From: Rhodospirillales bacterium
GTDB taxonomy: Bacteria > Pseudomonadota > Alphaproteobacteria > Rhodospirillales > Defluviicoccaceae
NCBI GenBank assembly: GCA_016793875.1
Contig: JAEULG010000117.1
Coordinates: 1 to 56,849, forward strand
DNA length: 56,849 nt
Reading direction: 5' to 3'
Positions 45,470 through 53,651 of the stretch are shown here, one piece after another. The notes under the pieces are model-generated. The model was not told where the DNA came from. It saw only the letters and a program-made list of their open reading frames with translations, and ran no database searches. The number at the start of each line of letters is the position of its first letter. Position 1 is the stretch's first letter. Made by a program: the position numbers and the translations under genes.

Positions 45470-46402
45470 TTATGCGACGGCCTCACGAGCGCGCTTTGCC
45501 TCGTAGGCCTTCAGATGCGTGTAGGCGATCCGCAGGCGCGGCGCTTCCACCCCGGTCTCGGCGCCGCGGCGCAGCAGATCGCCGATGATGTGGTCGGCCT
45601 CGATGCGGCCGCCGCCCTCGATGTCGCGCAGCATGGATGCAGCAAGCCTCGACCCGGTCTCTGTCACCATCTTACGGGCGTTGGCGAGAGGCTTCGGGCG
45701 GGCAGCGTTGCCGTTGGCGGTGGCGATCGCCTGGATTTCGTCAAGCAAACCGGCAACCAAGTCCTCGCCGCCGGGGGCCGCCATGATGTCGCCCACCGGG
45801 GCGCGCATCAGACAGGTCGACGCCGCCAACGTCGCCAGCATGACCCACTTCTCCCACATTTCGAGGACGATCGCATCGCTGAGCCGGCAGTCCACCCTGG
45901 CCCGGCCGATGTCGGCGAAAAGCTCCTGGCAGAACTCTTGCTGATCGTCCGAGCGGGCTCCGAAAACGAATGTATGCGCGCGGTTGAGGTGCCTGACGAT
46001 GCCGTTCCGGGTCAATGTTGCGGCGATGGCGCACAGGCCCCCCAGGACCCGCGATGCACCGAATCGCGCATCGAGCCGCTCGAGGTGGGCGAGGCCGTTG
46101 AGGACCGGCAGCACCTTGGTCTGCGCCCCGAACGCCGCCGCGACAGAATCGATGGCGTCATCGAGATCGAAAGCCTTGCAGCTCAGCAGGACAACATCCC
46201 AGCCGTCGCCCGCCGTGTCCCTGGTCACCGTACGCACCGGCGTGCGGATGTCGCCAAGCGGGCTCTCAACGACCAAGCCGTTCGCCCGGAGGGTCTCAGC
46301 CCTGGCCGGGCGGACGAGAAAACTCACATCGCAGCCCGCCTCCAGCATCCGCCCGCCAAAGTATCCCCCCGTTGCCCCCGCACCCAGCACCAGGACCCGC
46401 AT
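45470..46402 (-). CDS. panE: 2-dehydropantoate 2-reductase family protein
   Basis: A 310-residue NADPH-dependent reductase; the family makes pantoate for coenzyme A, though many paralogues act on other 2-oxoacids. N-terminal LVLGAGATGGYFGGRMLEAG (3-22) is the nucleotide site. VLLSCKAFDLDDAI and VLPVLNGLAHLERL contain the expected Lys and Asn regions, and KWVMLATLAAST the later Lys. The ATG at 46402 follows GAGGGAGGG. It stands alone, convergent with the hybrid kinase gene, so panE is a tentative symbol. Confidence 0.82.
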   Translation of the reverse strand: MRVLVLGAGATGGYFGGRMLEAGCDVSFLVRPARAETLRANGLVVESPLGDIRTPVRTVTRDTAGDGWDVVLLSCKAFDLDDAIDSVAAAFGAQTKVLPVLNGLAHLERLDARFGASRVLGGLCAIAATLTRNGIVRHLNRAHTFVFGARSDDQQEFCQELFADIGRARVDCRLSDAIVLEMWEKWVMLATLAASTCLMRAPVGDIMAAPGGEDLVAGLLDEIQAIATANGNAARPKPLANARKMVTETGSRLAASMLRDIEGGGRIEADHIIGDLLRRGAETGVEAPRLRIAYTHLKAYEAKRAREAVA

Positions 46403-46592
46403 CGCTGCCCTCCCTCGCCGCATCATGGTGGCGGCGCCTATCGCTTACCAACCCGGCCATTATGCCCATAATCCAGTTCTGCGGGCAGATTTCCCGGCTA
46501 GGCTGGTGGTTGTCAGCGTCCCGCCGCGCGCCGGCTGGCCCCTGCAGAAATCGCACGGCAGTTGCGCTTTCCACTTTGTGAGCGGGCTCATC
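46403..46592. other. Upstream part of the panE-rpoH divergent region
   Basis: No gene is supported. Together with the rpoH leader this makes about 480 bp between two divergent genes; the panE-like promoter should lie here. Confidence 0.4.
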
Positions 46593-46621
46593 TTGAATTT
46601 GCGGCGAATAGTCCTTATCAT
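46593..46621 (+). promoter_or_regulatory. Candidate promoter upstream of rpoH
   Basis: TTGAAT (46593-46598) and TATCAT (46616-46621) are exactly 17 bp apart. Transcription from here would give a leader of about 255 nt before rpoH. CTTGAA at 46592-46597 also resembles a sigma-32 -35 element, so autoregulation is possible. Confidence 0.5.
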
Positions 46622-46725
46622 TAACCAAGCGTAAAGGGTGAGCAGCGCCGGAGCAGGGCTGCCCATCTGTGGCTGACGATATCGTAGCCAACGCCGGCAA
46701 AATTGCTCGCAGGAGGATTATGCCA

Positions 46726-46791
46726 ATGTATGGACGTCTTCTCTCCCTCGCAAGTCGCAGTGAGCGCCTGTGCATGGAGCGGGCCGCGTAA
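46726..46791 (+). CDS. Possible 21-codon leader peptide upstream of rpoH
   Basis: A short frame (MYGRLLSLASRSERLCMERAA) with AGGAGG at 46711-46716, 9 nt before the ATG at 46726. Another ATG two codons earlier is in the same frame. It lies inside the predicted rpoH leader and ends 92 nt before rpoH. The ribosome site is stronger than that of rpoH itself. It could be a regulatory upstream reading frame or a small basic protein. No homologue is recalled. Confidence 0.45.
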   Translation: MYGRLLSLASRSERLCMERAA

Positions 46792-46883
46792 ACCGCTCGT
46801 CTCCCGCCTTTGATGGCGATGCACGCGGTGCGGCGCCGCATCTGGCTGCCGCGCCTGTCATTCCCGATACTGCGAGATAGATC

Positions 46884-47774
46884 ATGAAACGACTGAGCCT
46901 GCCTTCGATCGATTCCGATCGGGGCCTTACCCGTTACTATCGGGAGATCTGGGCTTTTCCGGTCCTCAAGCCGGAAGAAGAGTACATGCTGGCGGTCCGC
47001 TGGACCGAGGACGGCGACACGGAAGCCGCTCACCGGCTGGTCACCAGCCACCTGCGTTTGGTCGCCAAGATCGCGTCAGGCTACCGCGGCTATGGCCTGC
47101 CGATGGCCGACCTCATCGCTGAGGGCAACATCGGACTGATGAAGGCGGTGAAGAAGTTCGAGCCGCAGCGCGGCTTCCGCCTCGCCACCTATGCGATGTG
47201 GTGGATCCGGGCAGCGATCACAGAGTACGTGCTGCGGTCGTGGTCGATGGTGAAGCTCGGTACGCTTGCCGCGCAAAAGAAGCTGTTCTTCAGCCTCGGG
47301 CGCATCAAGCGCGAGCTCAGCATCCTGAGCGATGGTCCGATCAACGACGAGCAGGCCGAGAAGGTCGCTGACGCGTTGAACGTGTCGCCGCAGGACGTGA
47401 TCGACATGGACCGGCGCCTCGGATTCCCAGACGTCTCGCTGAACGCCCCGCGCAACCGCGAGGACAGCGAGGGTGCGGAGTTCATGGACACCCTGGTCGA
47501 CGAGGCTCCCAGCCCGGAAGCCATCGCCGCGACGGTGGAAGAGGGCAAGCTGCGCCGCGAGCTGCTGGCCCGCGCGCTGGAGACGCTGCCGGAACGCGAG
47601 CGGCACATCCTTACCGAGCGTCAGCTGAGCGAGCAGCCGAAGACGCTGGAGGAGCTGGGCTCGGTCTATGGGATCAGCCGCGAGCGCGTCCGCCAGCTTG
47701 AAGTGCGCGCGTTCGACCGGGTCAAGAAAGCGGTGGAGAAGCTGGCCCTGATGCCCGTACCCGCCGCCGCCTGA
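46884..47774 (+). CDS. rpoH: RNA polymerase sigma factor RpoH (sigma-32)
   Basis: Heat-shock sigma factor, 296 residues. Region 2 contains TSHLRLVAKIASGYRGYGLP, DLIAEGNIGLMKAVKKFEP and RLATYAMWWIRAAITEYVLR. The RpoH box is AAQKKLFFSLGRIK (about 130-143), which separates it from housekeeping sigma. Region 4 is EELGSVYGISRERVRQLEVR. Alphaproteobacteria often have two RpoH copies; only one is visible. It is preceded by a long leader and ended by a strong terminator, so it is monocistronic apart from the possible leader peptide. Confidence 0.97.
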   Translation: MKRLSLPSIDSDRGLTRYYREIWAFPVLKPEEEYMLAVRWTEDGDTEAAHRLVTSHLRLVAKIASGYRGYGLPMADLIAEGNIGLMKAVKKFEPQRGFRLATYAMWWIRAAITEYVLRSWSMVKLGTLAAQKKLFFSLGRIKRELSILSDGPINDEQAEKVADALNVSPQDVIDMDRRLGFPDVSLNAPRNREDSEGAEFMDTLVDEAPSPEAIAATVEEGKLRRELLARALETLPERERHILTERQLSEQPKTLEELGSVYGISRERVRQLEVRAFDRVKKAVEKLALMPVPAAA

Positions 47775-47800
47775 CCCACGGCTTTACCGCATCCGCCAAA

Positions 47801-47830
47801 AAGCGCTCCCCGCGATCGCGGGGAGCGCTT
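47801..47830 (+). terminator. Strong Rho-independent terminator of rpoH
   Basis: A perfect 13-bp stem (47801-47813 with 47818-47830), GATC loop, 27 bp after the rpoH stop, then CACTTTTG. The stem is AAGCGCTCCCCGC. It may also serve the convergent usg gene because A-rich sequence precedes it. Confidence 0.9.
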
Positions 47831-47867
47831 CACTTTTGTGGCTGGCGGCGGGATCGGGGCGTCCCGG

Positions 47868-48131
47868 CTACTGCAGAACAAACATGCCGTCAGCGAAGCG
47901 AAACTCGGCGGGCTTGATGAGATCGGCCGCGCCGACCTTCACCGAGTGAAGCCGCCCTTCCAGGCTGCGAGCCCAGAAGTCCAGAAAGCGGCGAAGCATT
48001 GGGAATTCCGGGATCAGATCCAACTCCTGCCAGATGTAGTTTTGCAGCAGGTCTGGATAGTCGGGGAGGTGATAGGTAATCTCAGCCGTGGCCAGTCGCC
48101 AGGACAACAGGCGGTGTCGGGTCTCGACCAT
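47868..48131 (-). CDS. usg: Usg family protein
   Basis: An 87-residue protein of the Usg family, small alphaproteobacterial proteins historically linked to a tryptophan-pathway locus but without a proven function. Signature parts are LATAEITYHLPDYPDLLQ, YIWQELDLIPEFP, LRRFLDFWARSLEGRLHSV. The ATG at 48131 follows AAGGAGG by 8 nt; eight earlier in-frame codons are unlikely to be used. Convergent with rpoH. Confidence 0.9.
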   Translation of the reverse strand: MVETRHRLLSWRLATAEITYHLPDYPDLLQNYIWQELDLIPEFPMLRRFLDFWARSLEGRLHSVKVGAADLIKPAEFRFADGMFVLQ

Positions 48132-48329
48132 GGGCTCATCCTCCTTGCGCTTCATCGATGGTACGGCGGGATCTCTTATGTATGACCTCCCGCGGCGTGT
48201 CGTCGCGCTGAACGGGATTTGCGGTCCTCAGCCGCATCCGCCATTGCTCGCGCCGACGCGCAGTCGTCATGCAAGGGGCACGCCAGCTCACCCCCTCACC
48301 TCCCCGGCTGCCCGGATCCGCCAGTGGCG

Positions 48330-49058
48330 ATGATCGTCCTGTTCACCGACTTCGGTGCGCGCGGCCCGTACACGGGGCAGATGACCGCCGCCGTGCACGC
48401 TGCCGCCCCGGGCGTGCCCGTGGTGGATCTGCTGGCAGACGCCCCCGCCTTCGATCCTCAGGCATCGGCTTACCTGCTCGCCGCCTACGCTCGCCCGTTC
48501 CCGGCGAACACCATCTTCCTCGCCGTGGTCGACCCGGGCGTCGGGAGTTCGCGGCTGCCCTGCGTCGTCCGTGCCGACGACCACTGGTTCGTCGGACCCG
48601 GCAACGGGCTGTTCGAGGTGGTGATGCGACGGGCGGCCCGTGCCCGCTGCTGGCGGATCGACTGGCGGCCGCAGCAGCTTTCCGCCACCTTCCACGGTCG
48701 CGATCTATTCGCACCGGTGGCGGCGCGCCTGGCCCTCGGCGAAGCGCCGCCGGGATCGGTGCTGGCAGAAGAAATTATCCGCTACCCGCATTGGCCCGAC
48801 GACCTCGCCCGCATCATCTACATCGACAGCTACGGCAATGCCGTCAGCGGCCTGCGCGCCGATCGGGTGGCCGCTGCCGCCCGCGTCCGCATCGGCAGCC
48901 TGTCGATCGCCCCAGCACGGACTTTTTCCGACGTCCCGGCCGGCCAGCCTTTCTGGTACGCAAATGCCGACGGGCTGCTGGAGATCGCCGTCAACCGCGG
49001 CCGCGCTGCCGGGACTCCCGGCATCACCCTCGGCGCAATGGTGTCGGTCACCGGATGA
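48330..49058 (+). CDS. S-adenosyl-L-methionine hydrolase (hydroxide adenosyltransferase, DUF62)
   Basis: A 242-residue enzyme of the fluorinase/chlorinase fold that uses water or hydroxide to split SAM to adenosine and methionine. The start IVLFTDFGARGPYTGQM gives D7 at the SAM site. AVVDPGVGSSR and VGPGNGLFE are conserved, and the His is in TFHGRDLFAPVAA. The C-terminal domain has YIDSYGNAVSGL. ATG at 48330 is used; a GTG two codons before is possible. It precedes the MBL-MNT gene by 127 bp on the same strand. Confidence 0.92.
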   Translation: MIVLFTDFGARGPYTGQMTAAVHAAAPGVPVVDLLADAPAFDPQASAYLLAAYARPFPANTIFLAVVDPGVGSSRLPCVVRADDHWFVGPGNGLFEVVMRRAARARCWRIDWRPQQLSATFHGRDLFAPVAARLALGEAPPGSVLAEEIIRYPHWPDDLARIIYIDSYGNAVSGLRADRVAAAARVRIGSLSIAPARTFSDVPAGQPFWYANADGLLEIAVNRGRAAGTPGITLGAMVSVTG

Positions 49059-49107
49059 CAGGAGATTTTATTGCGGCGGCTTAGCAGTTGCCGTGCGCGC
49101 CAACACA

Positions 49108-49162
49108 TATAATCTTATCCCTGCAAGGGAAGAATAGCGGCGCCGCCGTATCGGTGGCGCCG
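49108..49162 (+). promoter_or_regulatory. Candidate -10 and leader hairpin before the MBL-MNT gene
   Basis: TATAAT at 49108-49113 has only a poor -35 partner (CAGTTG, 17 bp away). About 25 nt later CGGCGCC (49138-49144) and GGCGCCG (49156-49162) form a stem with an 11-nt interior that pairs partly. The start codon is 24 nt beyond. The hairpin may affect translation. Confidence 0.4.
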
Positions 49163-49185
49163 TTCAGGTCGGCAGTTGCGGGCAT

Positions 49186-50394
49186 ATGTTCTTCGTAAAG
49201 TTCTGGGGAGTCCGCGGCAGCATTGCCTGCTGCACTCCTGGCCATATCCGGTATGGTGGCAACACCAGCTGCATTGAAGTCGGCGTCGGTGAGCATCGCT
49301 TCATCCTCGATGCCGGCACCGGCATCCGCTCGCTCAGCAAGGTTTTCCGAGAGGACGACGTCCGGACCATCTACCTCCTGCTCAGCCACACCCATTGGGA
49401 TCACATCAACGGCTTCCCGTTCTTCCGCCCGGCCTATGACAAGAACCGCCGCATGCACATCTATGCCGGCCACCTTAAACGACAGGGGCTGAGCATCCAG
49501 GGCGTTCTCTGCCAGCAGATGCGCGAGCCGGTCTTTCCGGTGCCGCTCGACGCAATGAAGGCCATCGTCGAATGCGAGGATTTCGATGCCGGCGACAGCT
49601 TCTCGCTGTTTCCGGGCGTTCGGGTCCGGACCCAGCCGCTCAACCATCCCAACGGCGCCACCGGCTACCGCATCGAATATGGCGGCAAGGTTGCCTGCTA
49701 TGTCACTGACACCGAGCACATTCCGGGACAGACCGACGAGAACATCCTGAAGCTGATCGAGGGCGCCGATCTCGTCGTCTACGACAGCACCTACACCGAG
49801 GAAGAGTTCGCCCGCCACGTCGGCTGGGGACATTCGACATGGAACGAGGGCTTGCGGCTGTGCCGTCTCGCCGGCGCCCGCCAGCTCGCCATATTCCACC
49901 ACGATCCGGACCATGACGACGCGGCGATGGACAGGATTGCGGCGCAGGCGCGGGCGGCGGCGCCGAATACCATCATCACCCGCGAGTGCATGACCATCCT
50001 TCTCGATGGCGCGGGCACCGCCCCCACCGCCCACCTCTCCTCATCCTGCGAGACGCGGGCAGAGCAAAAACAGCGCAGCGCCCGCGCAGTGAAGGCCGCG
50101 TGCTCGCGCGAGGACGTGGCGCAGCGCCTGCGTCACCTCGCCCGGCCGGTGCGTACCCGCTGGGGGATCCGGATCGTCGGGTTCTTTGGTTCCTGTGCCC
50201 GCGGCGAGATGGAGCCGGAGAGCGATGTGGACTTGCTCGTCGAGTTCGATCGTCCGCTCGGCCTGGAACTGACCGATGCCGTCAGCGAGATCGAGGCGCA
50301 GCTCGGCCGCCGCGTCGATATTGCTTCGCGGAAGTGGCTGCGTCCCCGCCTGCGCGCCGCCATTGCCGAAGAACTGGTCTATGTCGACGCATAG
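49186..50394 (+). CDS. Metallo-beta-lactamase-fold hydrolase fused to MNT nucleotidyltransferase
   Basis: A 402-residue two-domain protein in one uninterrupted frame. Residues 1-273 are an MBL-fold domain of the RNase Z-like type: GVRGSIACC and RYGGNTSCIEV at the start, metal motif HTHWDH at 68-73, H154, D175 (TDTEH) and H239. A linker rich in Ser, Ala and Glu (about 274-305) leads to an MNT domain with GS at 335-336, D347 and D349 (exact GSx10DxD) and D378 (RVDIAS). MNT domains usually stand alone as antitoxins that AMPylate a HEPN ribonuclease. Here the HEPN gene overlaps the stop by 14 bp. The joint domain pair is unusual; substrate unknown. Confidence 0.88.
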   Translation: MFFVKFWGVRGSIACCTPGHIRYGGNTSCIEVGVGEHRFILDAGTGIRSLSKVFREDDVRTIYLLLSHTHWDHINGFPFFRPAYDKNRRMHIYAGHLKRQGLSIQGVLCQQMREPVFPVPLDAMKAIVECEDFDAGDSFSLFPGVRVRTQPLNHPNGATGYRIEYGGKVACYVTDTEHIPGQTDENILKLIEGADLVVYDSTYTEEEFARHVGWGHSTWNEGLRLCRLAGARQLAIFHHDPDHDDAAMDRIAAQARAAAPNTIITRECMTILLDGAGTAPTAHLSSSCETRAEQKQRSARAVKAACSREDVAQRLRHLARPVRTRWGIRIVGFFGSCARGEMEPESDVDLLVEFDRPLGLELTDAVSEIEAQLGRRVDIASRKWLRPRLRAAIAEELVYVDA

Positions 50395-50740
50395 GCCTGC
50401 TGCGATCGTCGCCGACATGATCGAGGCCATCGAGCAGATGGGCCGGTTCATTCTCGCCTATGAGGCTGCTTCCTTCGTCAGCGACGACAGGACGGTGCAG
50501 GCGGTGTGCCGCTGCCTCGAAATTCTGACCGAGGCGGCGGCGCGGACCCCAGAGCCGCTGCAGCTCCGCTTTCCGGACATCCCGTGGTCGCGCCTTGTCG
50601 GGCTTCGTCGCTATCTCCTGCACGGCTACTTTGACGTCGACCGCGACCTTCTATGGAAGGTCGCCGCCGATGATGCCCCGCCGTTGCTGGGGCACCTGCG
50701 CACCATGCTGGCCCAGTTGCACGCCGACGCCGACACTTGA
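50381..50740 (+). CDS. HEPN-domain (DUF86/HepT-like) protein
   Basis: A 119-residue all-helical protein. The HEPN RNase motif RX4HXY is complete: R76, H81, Y83 (RRYLLHGYFDVD). VDMDIVW-type end is seen as VDRDLLWKV. In studied HEPN/MNT pairs the HEPN protein is a toxic RNase, and the partner MNT adds AMP to this tyrosine to silence it. Start ATG at 50381 overlaps the upstream gene by 14 bp, so translation is coupled and partner dosage fixed. Convergent with metW. Confidence 0.9.
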   Translation: MSTHRPAAIVADMIEAIEQMGRFILAYEAASFVSDDRTVQAVCRCLEILTEAAARTPEPLQLRFPDIPWSRLVGLRRYLLHGYFDVDRDLLWKVAADDAPPLLGHLRTMLAQLHADADT

Positions 50741-50754
50741 AAGCGGCCCGCCGT

Positions 50755-51378
50755 TCAGCGGCCGTTGCGGCAGAGCAGGAAGACCGCCTGCTCCCCCAGC
50801 AGGTTGGCGAGAGTCAGAACCGAGCCGAGACGCCGCGGCGTCCCGGTCTGGTCGAGAAACAGGCCGCGCTCGATGCGAGCGTCGAGCTCTCCGCACAGCG
50901 CGACGAAGTCGCGGATGGTGCACAGATGGATGTTGGGGCTGTCGTACCACGGGTAGGGCAGCGCGTCGCTGACCGGCATCCGCCCGCGGGTCAGCAGTCG
51001 CCAGCGCAAGCGCCAGTGGGCGAAGTTAGGCATCGAGACGATGGCATGGCCGCCGATGCGCAGCAGCTGGTCGAGGGTCTTGCGCGGTGCCCGCATCGCC
51101 TGCAGCGTCTGACTGAGCACCACGTAATCGAAGGCGCAGTCGGGGAAGTCGAACAGGTCGGTATCGGCATCGCCCTGGATCACCGACAGGCCGCTCGAAA
51201 CACAAGCGTTGACCCCCTCGCTCGACAGCTCAATCCCGCGCCCATCCACCTGCTTGAACTGGACGAGGTAGTCGAGCAGCGTTCCGTCGGCGCAGCCGAC
51301 GTCGAGCACGCGAGAGCCGGGCTCGATCATGTCGGCGATGAGCTGCAGATCGACGCGAATCGGAGCCAACGGTTTCAT
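50755..51378 (-). CDS. metW: Methionine biosynthesis protein MetW
   Basis: A 207-residue methyltransferase-fold protein that works with MetX in homoserine acylation in many proteobacteria. [17 protein letters not shown] is the SAM-type glycine loop; [13 protein letters not shown] and [13 protein letters not shown] follow, and the family mark [20 protein letters not shown] is split over 115-135. Start overlaps the metX stop as ATGA. Confidence 0.95.
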   Translation of the reverse strand: MKPLAPIRVDLQLIADMIEPGSRVLDVGCADGTLLDYLVQFKQVDGRGIELSSEGVNACVSSGLSVIQGDADTDLFDFPDCAFDYVVLSQTLQAMRAPRKTLDQLLRIGGHAIVSMPNFAHWRLRWRLLTRGRMPVSDALPYPWYDSPNIHLCTIRDFVALCGELDARIERGLFLDQTGTPRRLGSVLTLANLLGEQAVFLLCRNGR

Positions 51379-52580
51379 CGCGGCCGGGCTTGGCCGTTGC
51401 AGACCGGCAGCAGCCCGTGGTGCTGCGCGGCCCCGGCGAGAAAGCCGGCCAGGACGCTGTGGAAGTCGGGCTCGTCGAGCAAGAAGGCGTCATGGCCGTT
51501 GTTGGAGACGATCTCGGCAAAACTGACGTTGGCAGCGACGGCATTCAGCGCATGGACGACCCGCCGGCTCTCGACGGTCGGATAGAGCCAGTCCGAGGTG
51601 AAGGAGAGTACGCAGAAGCGCACTGGCGTATGGCGAAAGGCGTTGGCCAGCACACCGCCATGCCGCGCCGCCATGTCGAAGTAATCCATGGCGCGGGTGA
51701 TGAACAGATAGGAGTTCGCGTCGAACCGCTCGACGAAGGACTGCCCCTGATGGCGCAAGTAGCTCTCCACCTGGAATTCGGCATCGAAGCCGTACTTGAT
51801 GTTTTCGCGATCCTGGAGCCGGCGGCCAAATTTCTCGTGCAGCTTCGCTTCGGAAAGATAGGTGATGTGGGCGGCCATCCGGGCTACAGCGAGGCCCGCC
51901 ACCGGCTTCTTGCCGAAGCGCCAGTACTCCCCCTCGTGCCAGTCGGGATCGGCCATCACCGCCTGCCGGCCGACCTCGTGGAAGGCGATGTTCTGTGCCG
52001 AATGCTGGGCCGCGGTGGCGATCGGCACCGCCGCGAACACCCGTTCGGGATAGAGAGAGGCCCATTCCAGCGCCTGCATCCCGCCCATCGAGCCGCCGAT
52101 CACCGCGAACAGCCGGTCGATACCGAGGTGGTCGAGCAGCATCGCCTGCGCCCGCACCATGTCGGCGATGGTGACGATGGGAAACGCCAGCCCCCACGGC
52201 TCAAGCGTCGAGGGGTTGATCTCGCTCGGCCCGGCGGAACCCATGCAGCCGCCCAGCACGTTGGCGCACAGGACGAACCAGCGATCGGTGTCGATCAGCT
52301 TGCCAGGGCCGACGATGCTGCGCCACCAGCCCGGCTTGCCGGTGACCGGATGCCGCTCGTCGGCGACGAACTGATCGCCGGTCAACGCATGGCAGATCAG
52401 CACCGCATTGGAGCGGTCCTCGTTGAGGGTGCCGTAGGATTGCCAAGCGATCGGAAACGCCGAAAGCTCAGTCCCTGAGTCGAGCCGCAGCGGCTGCTCG
52501 GTGCCGAGCACCGCACGATGGCCGGGCAGCACGAACGGCTGACCGTATCCGGGTTGCCGAAAACCGGCGTGGCTGATCAT
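51375..52580 (-). CDS. metX: Homoserine O-acyltransferase MetX
   Basis: Acylates homoserine (acetyl- or succinyl-CoA) at the start of methionine synthesis. From the ATG at 52580 it has 401 residues. The nucleophile Ser is in [13 protein letters not shown], and NPSTLEPWG and [10 protein letters not shown] with NNGHDAF supply the acid and His. An ATG at 52667 would add 29 residues, but those codons (GTA, TCA, AAA, GTT) are unlike the gene body. Neither start has a strong ribosome site. Operon with metW, divergent from the chorismate mutase gene. Confidence 0.93.
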   Translation of the reverse strand: MISHAGFRQPGYGQPFVLPGHRAVLGTEQPLRLDSGTELSAFPIAWQSYGTLNEDRSNAVLICHALTGDQFVADERHPVTGKPGWWRSIVGPGKLIDTDRWFVLCANVLGGCMGSAGPSEINPSTLEPWGLAFPIVTIADMVRAQAMLLDHLGIDRLFAVIGGSMGGMQALEWASLYPERVFAAVPIATAAQHSAQNIAFHEVGRQAVMADPDWHEGEYWRFGKKPVAGLAVARMAAHITYLSEAKLHEKFGRRLQDRENIKYGFDAEFQVESYLRHQGQSFVERFDANSYLFITRAMDYFDMAARHGGVLANAFRHTPVRFCVLSFTSDWLYPTVESRRVVHALNAVAANVSFAEIVSNNGHDAFLLDEPDFHSVLAGFLAGAAQHHGLLPVCNGQARPR

Positions 52581-52730
52581 TGATGCAGCGAAACGACCTC
52601 GACCCTGGAGCGAAGAGACGGCTGCCGGCGAGGCAACGTTTTCTTTGCTTTCGGATGACCGTACCATTATGAGTGAGCCGACGTCGATAGGGTCGGCGAC
52701 TTCAACCGAATCTGCGTTCCGGAAGCCAGC

Positions 52731-53651
52731 ATGAGCAGCGTACGAACGCTCGGCGACGTCCGCGCCGATATTGACGCCATTGATGATGCCATCCACGACA
52801 TGCTGATCCGCCGTACCGAGTTGGTGGAGGAAGTCCGCGCGATCAAGCAGGACTGGCGGGTCAAGATCCAGCCGTCGCGGGAGGCGGAGATCGCCTGCCG
52901 GCTGGTCGCACGCCACCACGGTGCCTTTCCCAGGCGCGATCTGCTCGCCATCTGGCGTGTGCTCATCTGCGCGACGCTGTCGTTCGAGGGCCCCTTCTCC
53001 GTTGCCGTGCACATGCCGGACGGCGATCCGGGATTCTGGGACGTCGCCCGCGGCCACTTCGGACCCTATACGCCGATGAGCCGGCACGGCTCGGCCCGCT
53101 CCGTCCTCGAACAGGTCACCCGCCAGGAAGCGACGGTTGGCGTGCTGCCGATGCCGCGCAGCGATGACGCCGATCCGTGGTGGCGCCACCTCGCCATCGA
53201 CCGCGCCGACGCGCCGCGCATTATCGCCCGGCTGCCTTTCGCCGGCTTCGGCAACAGCCGCAGCAGCCATGCCGACGCGCTGGTGATCTGCCCGGTGGCG
53301 GTCACCGCAACTGGGCGTGACCGCTCGTTCCTGGTGATCGACAGCCCTCGGCGGAGGGCCGCCGTGCAGCTCAACAAGACGCTGCAGGATGCCGGCTTTG
53401 AGACGACGCTGCTGGCGCCATGGGGGGAGCGCCCCTCCCCGCAGTCATGGCTCTACTTGGTCGAGGTGGAGGGCTGGCTCGCCGCCGACGATCCGCGGCT
53501 GTCGGTATTCCGTGAAGCCTTCGGCCAGCCGATCGACCGGCTGGTGCTGATCGGCGGCTACGCCAAGCCGCTTCCCGCGGCAGCGCTCGATGGCACGCCG
53601 GCAGCCGCGGCAGACCGGGTTCCGGCCAGCGAGGGTGCTGGCGCCGGATGA
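52731..53651 (+). CDS. Chorismate mutase with degenerate prephenate-dehydratase-like and ACT-like tail
   Basis: A 306-residue protein. Residues 1-80 are an AroQ chorismate mutase with R11, R28, K39 and R50-E51 lined up like the E. coli enzyme. Residues about 88-205 resemble the prephenate dehydratase fold ([20 protein letters not shown] corresponds to the usual pseudo-substrate segment), but the catalytic TRF motif is absent. Residues 205-290 look like a shortened ACT domain ([31 protein letters not shown]). So it likely makes prephenate but not phenylpyruvate, and the tail may regulate. It overlaps hisC by ATGA. Confidence 0.82.
   Translation: MSSVRTLGDVRADIDAIDDAIHDMLIRRTELVEEVRAIKQDWRVKIQPSREAEIACRLVARHHGAFPRRDLLAIWRVLICATLSFEGPFSVAVHMPDGDPGFWDVARGHFGPYTPMSRHGSARSVLEQVTRQEATVGVLPMPRSDDADPWWRHLAIDRADAPRIIARLPFAGFGNSRSSHADALVICPVAVTATGRDRSFLVIDSPRRRAAVQLNKTLQDAGFETTLLAPWGERPSPQSWLYLVEVEGWLAADDPRLSVFREAFGQPIDRLVLIGGYAKPLPAAALDGTPAAAADRVPASEGAGAG

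Noticed and set aside
52581..52730. SAM riboswitch before metX
   Set aside because: Position suggested a SAM-II element, but the expected conserved blocks are not present on the minus strand.
52581..53270. Extension of MetX upstream on the minus strand to about 631 residues
   Set aside because: It runs antisense into the chorismate mutase gene and lacks MetX similarity.
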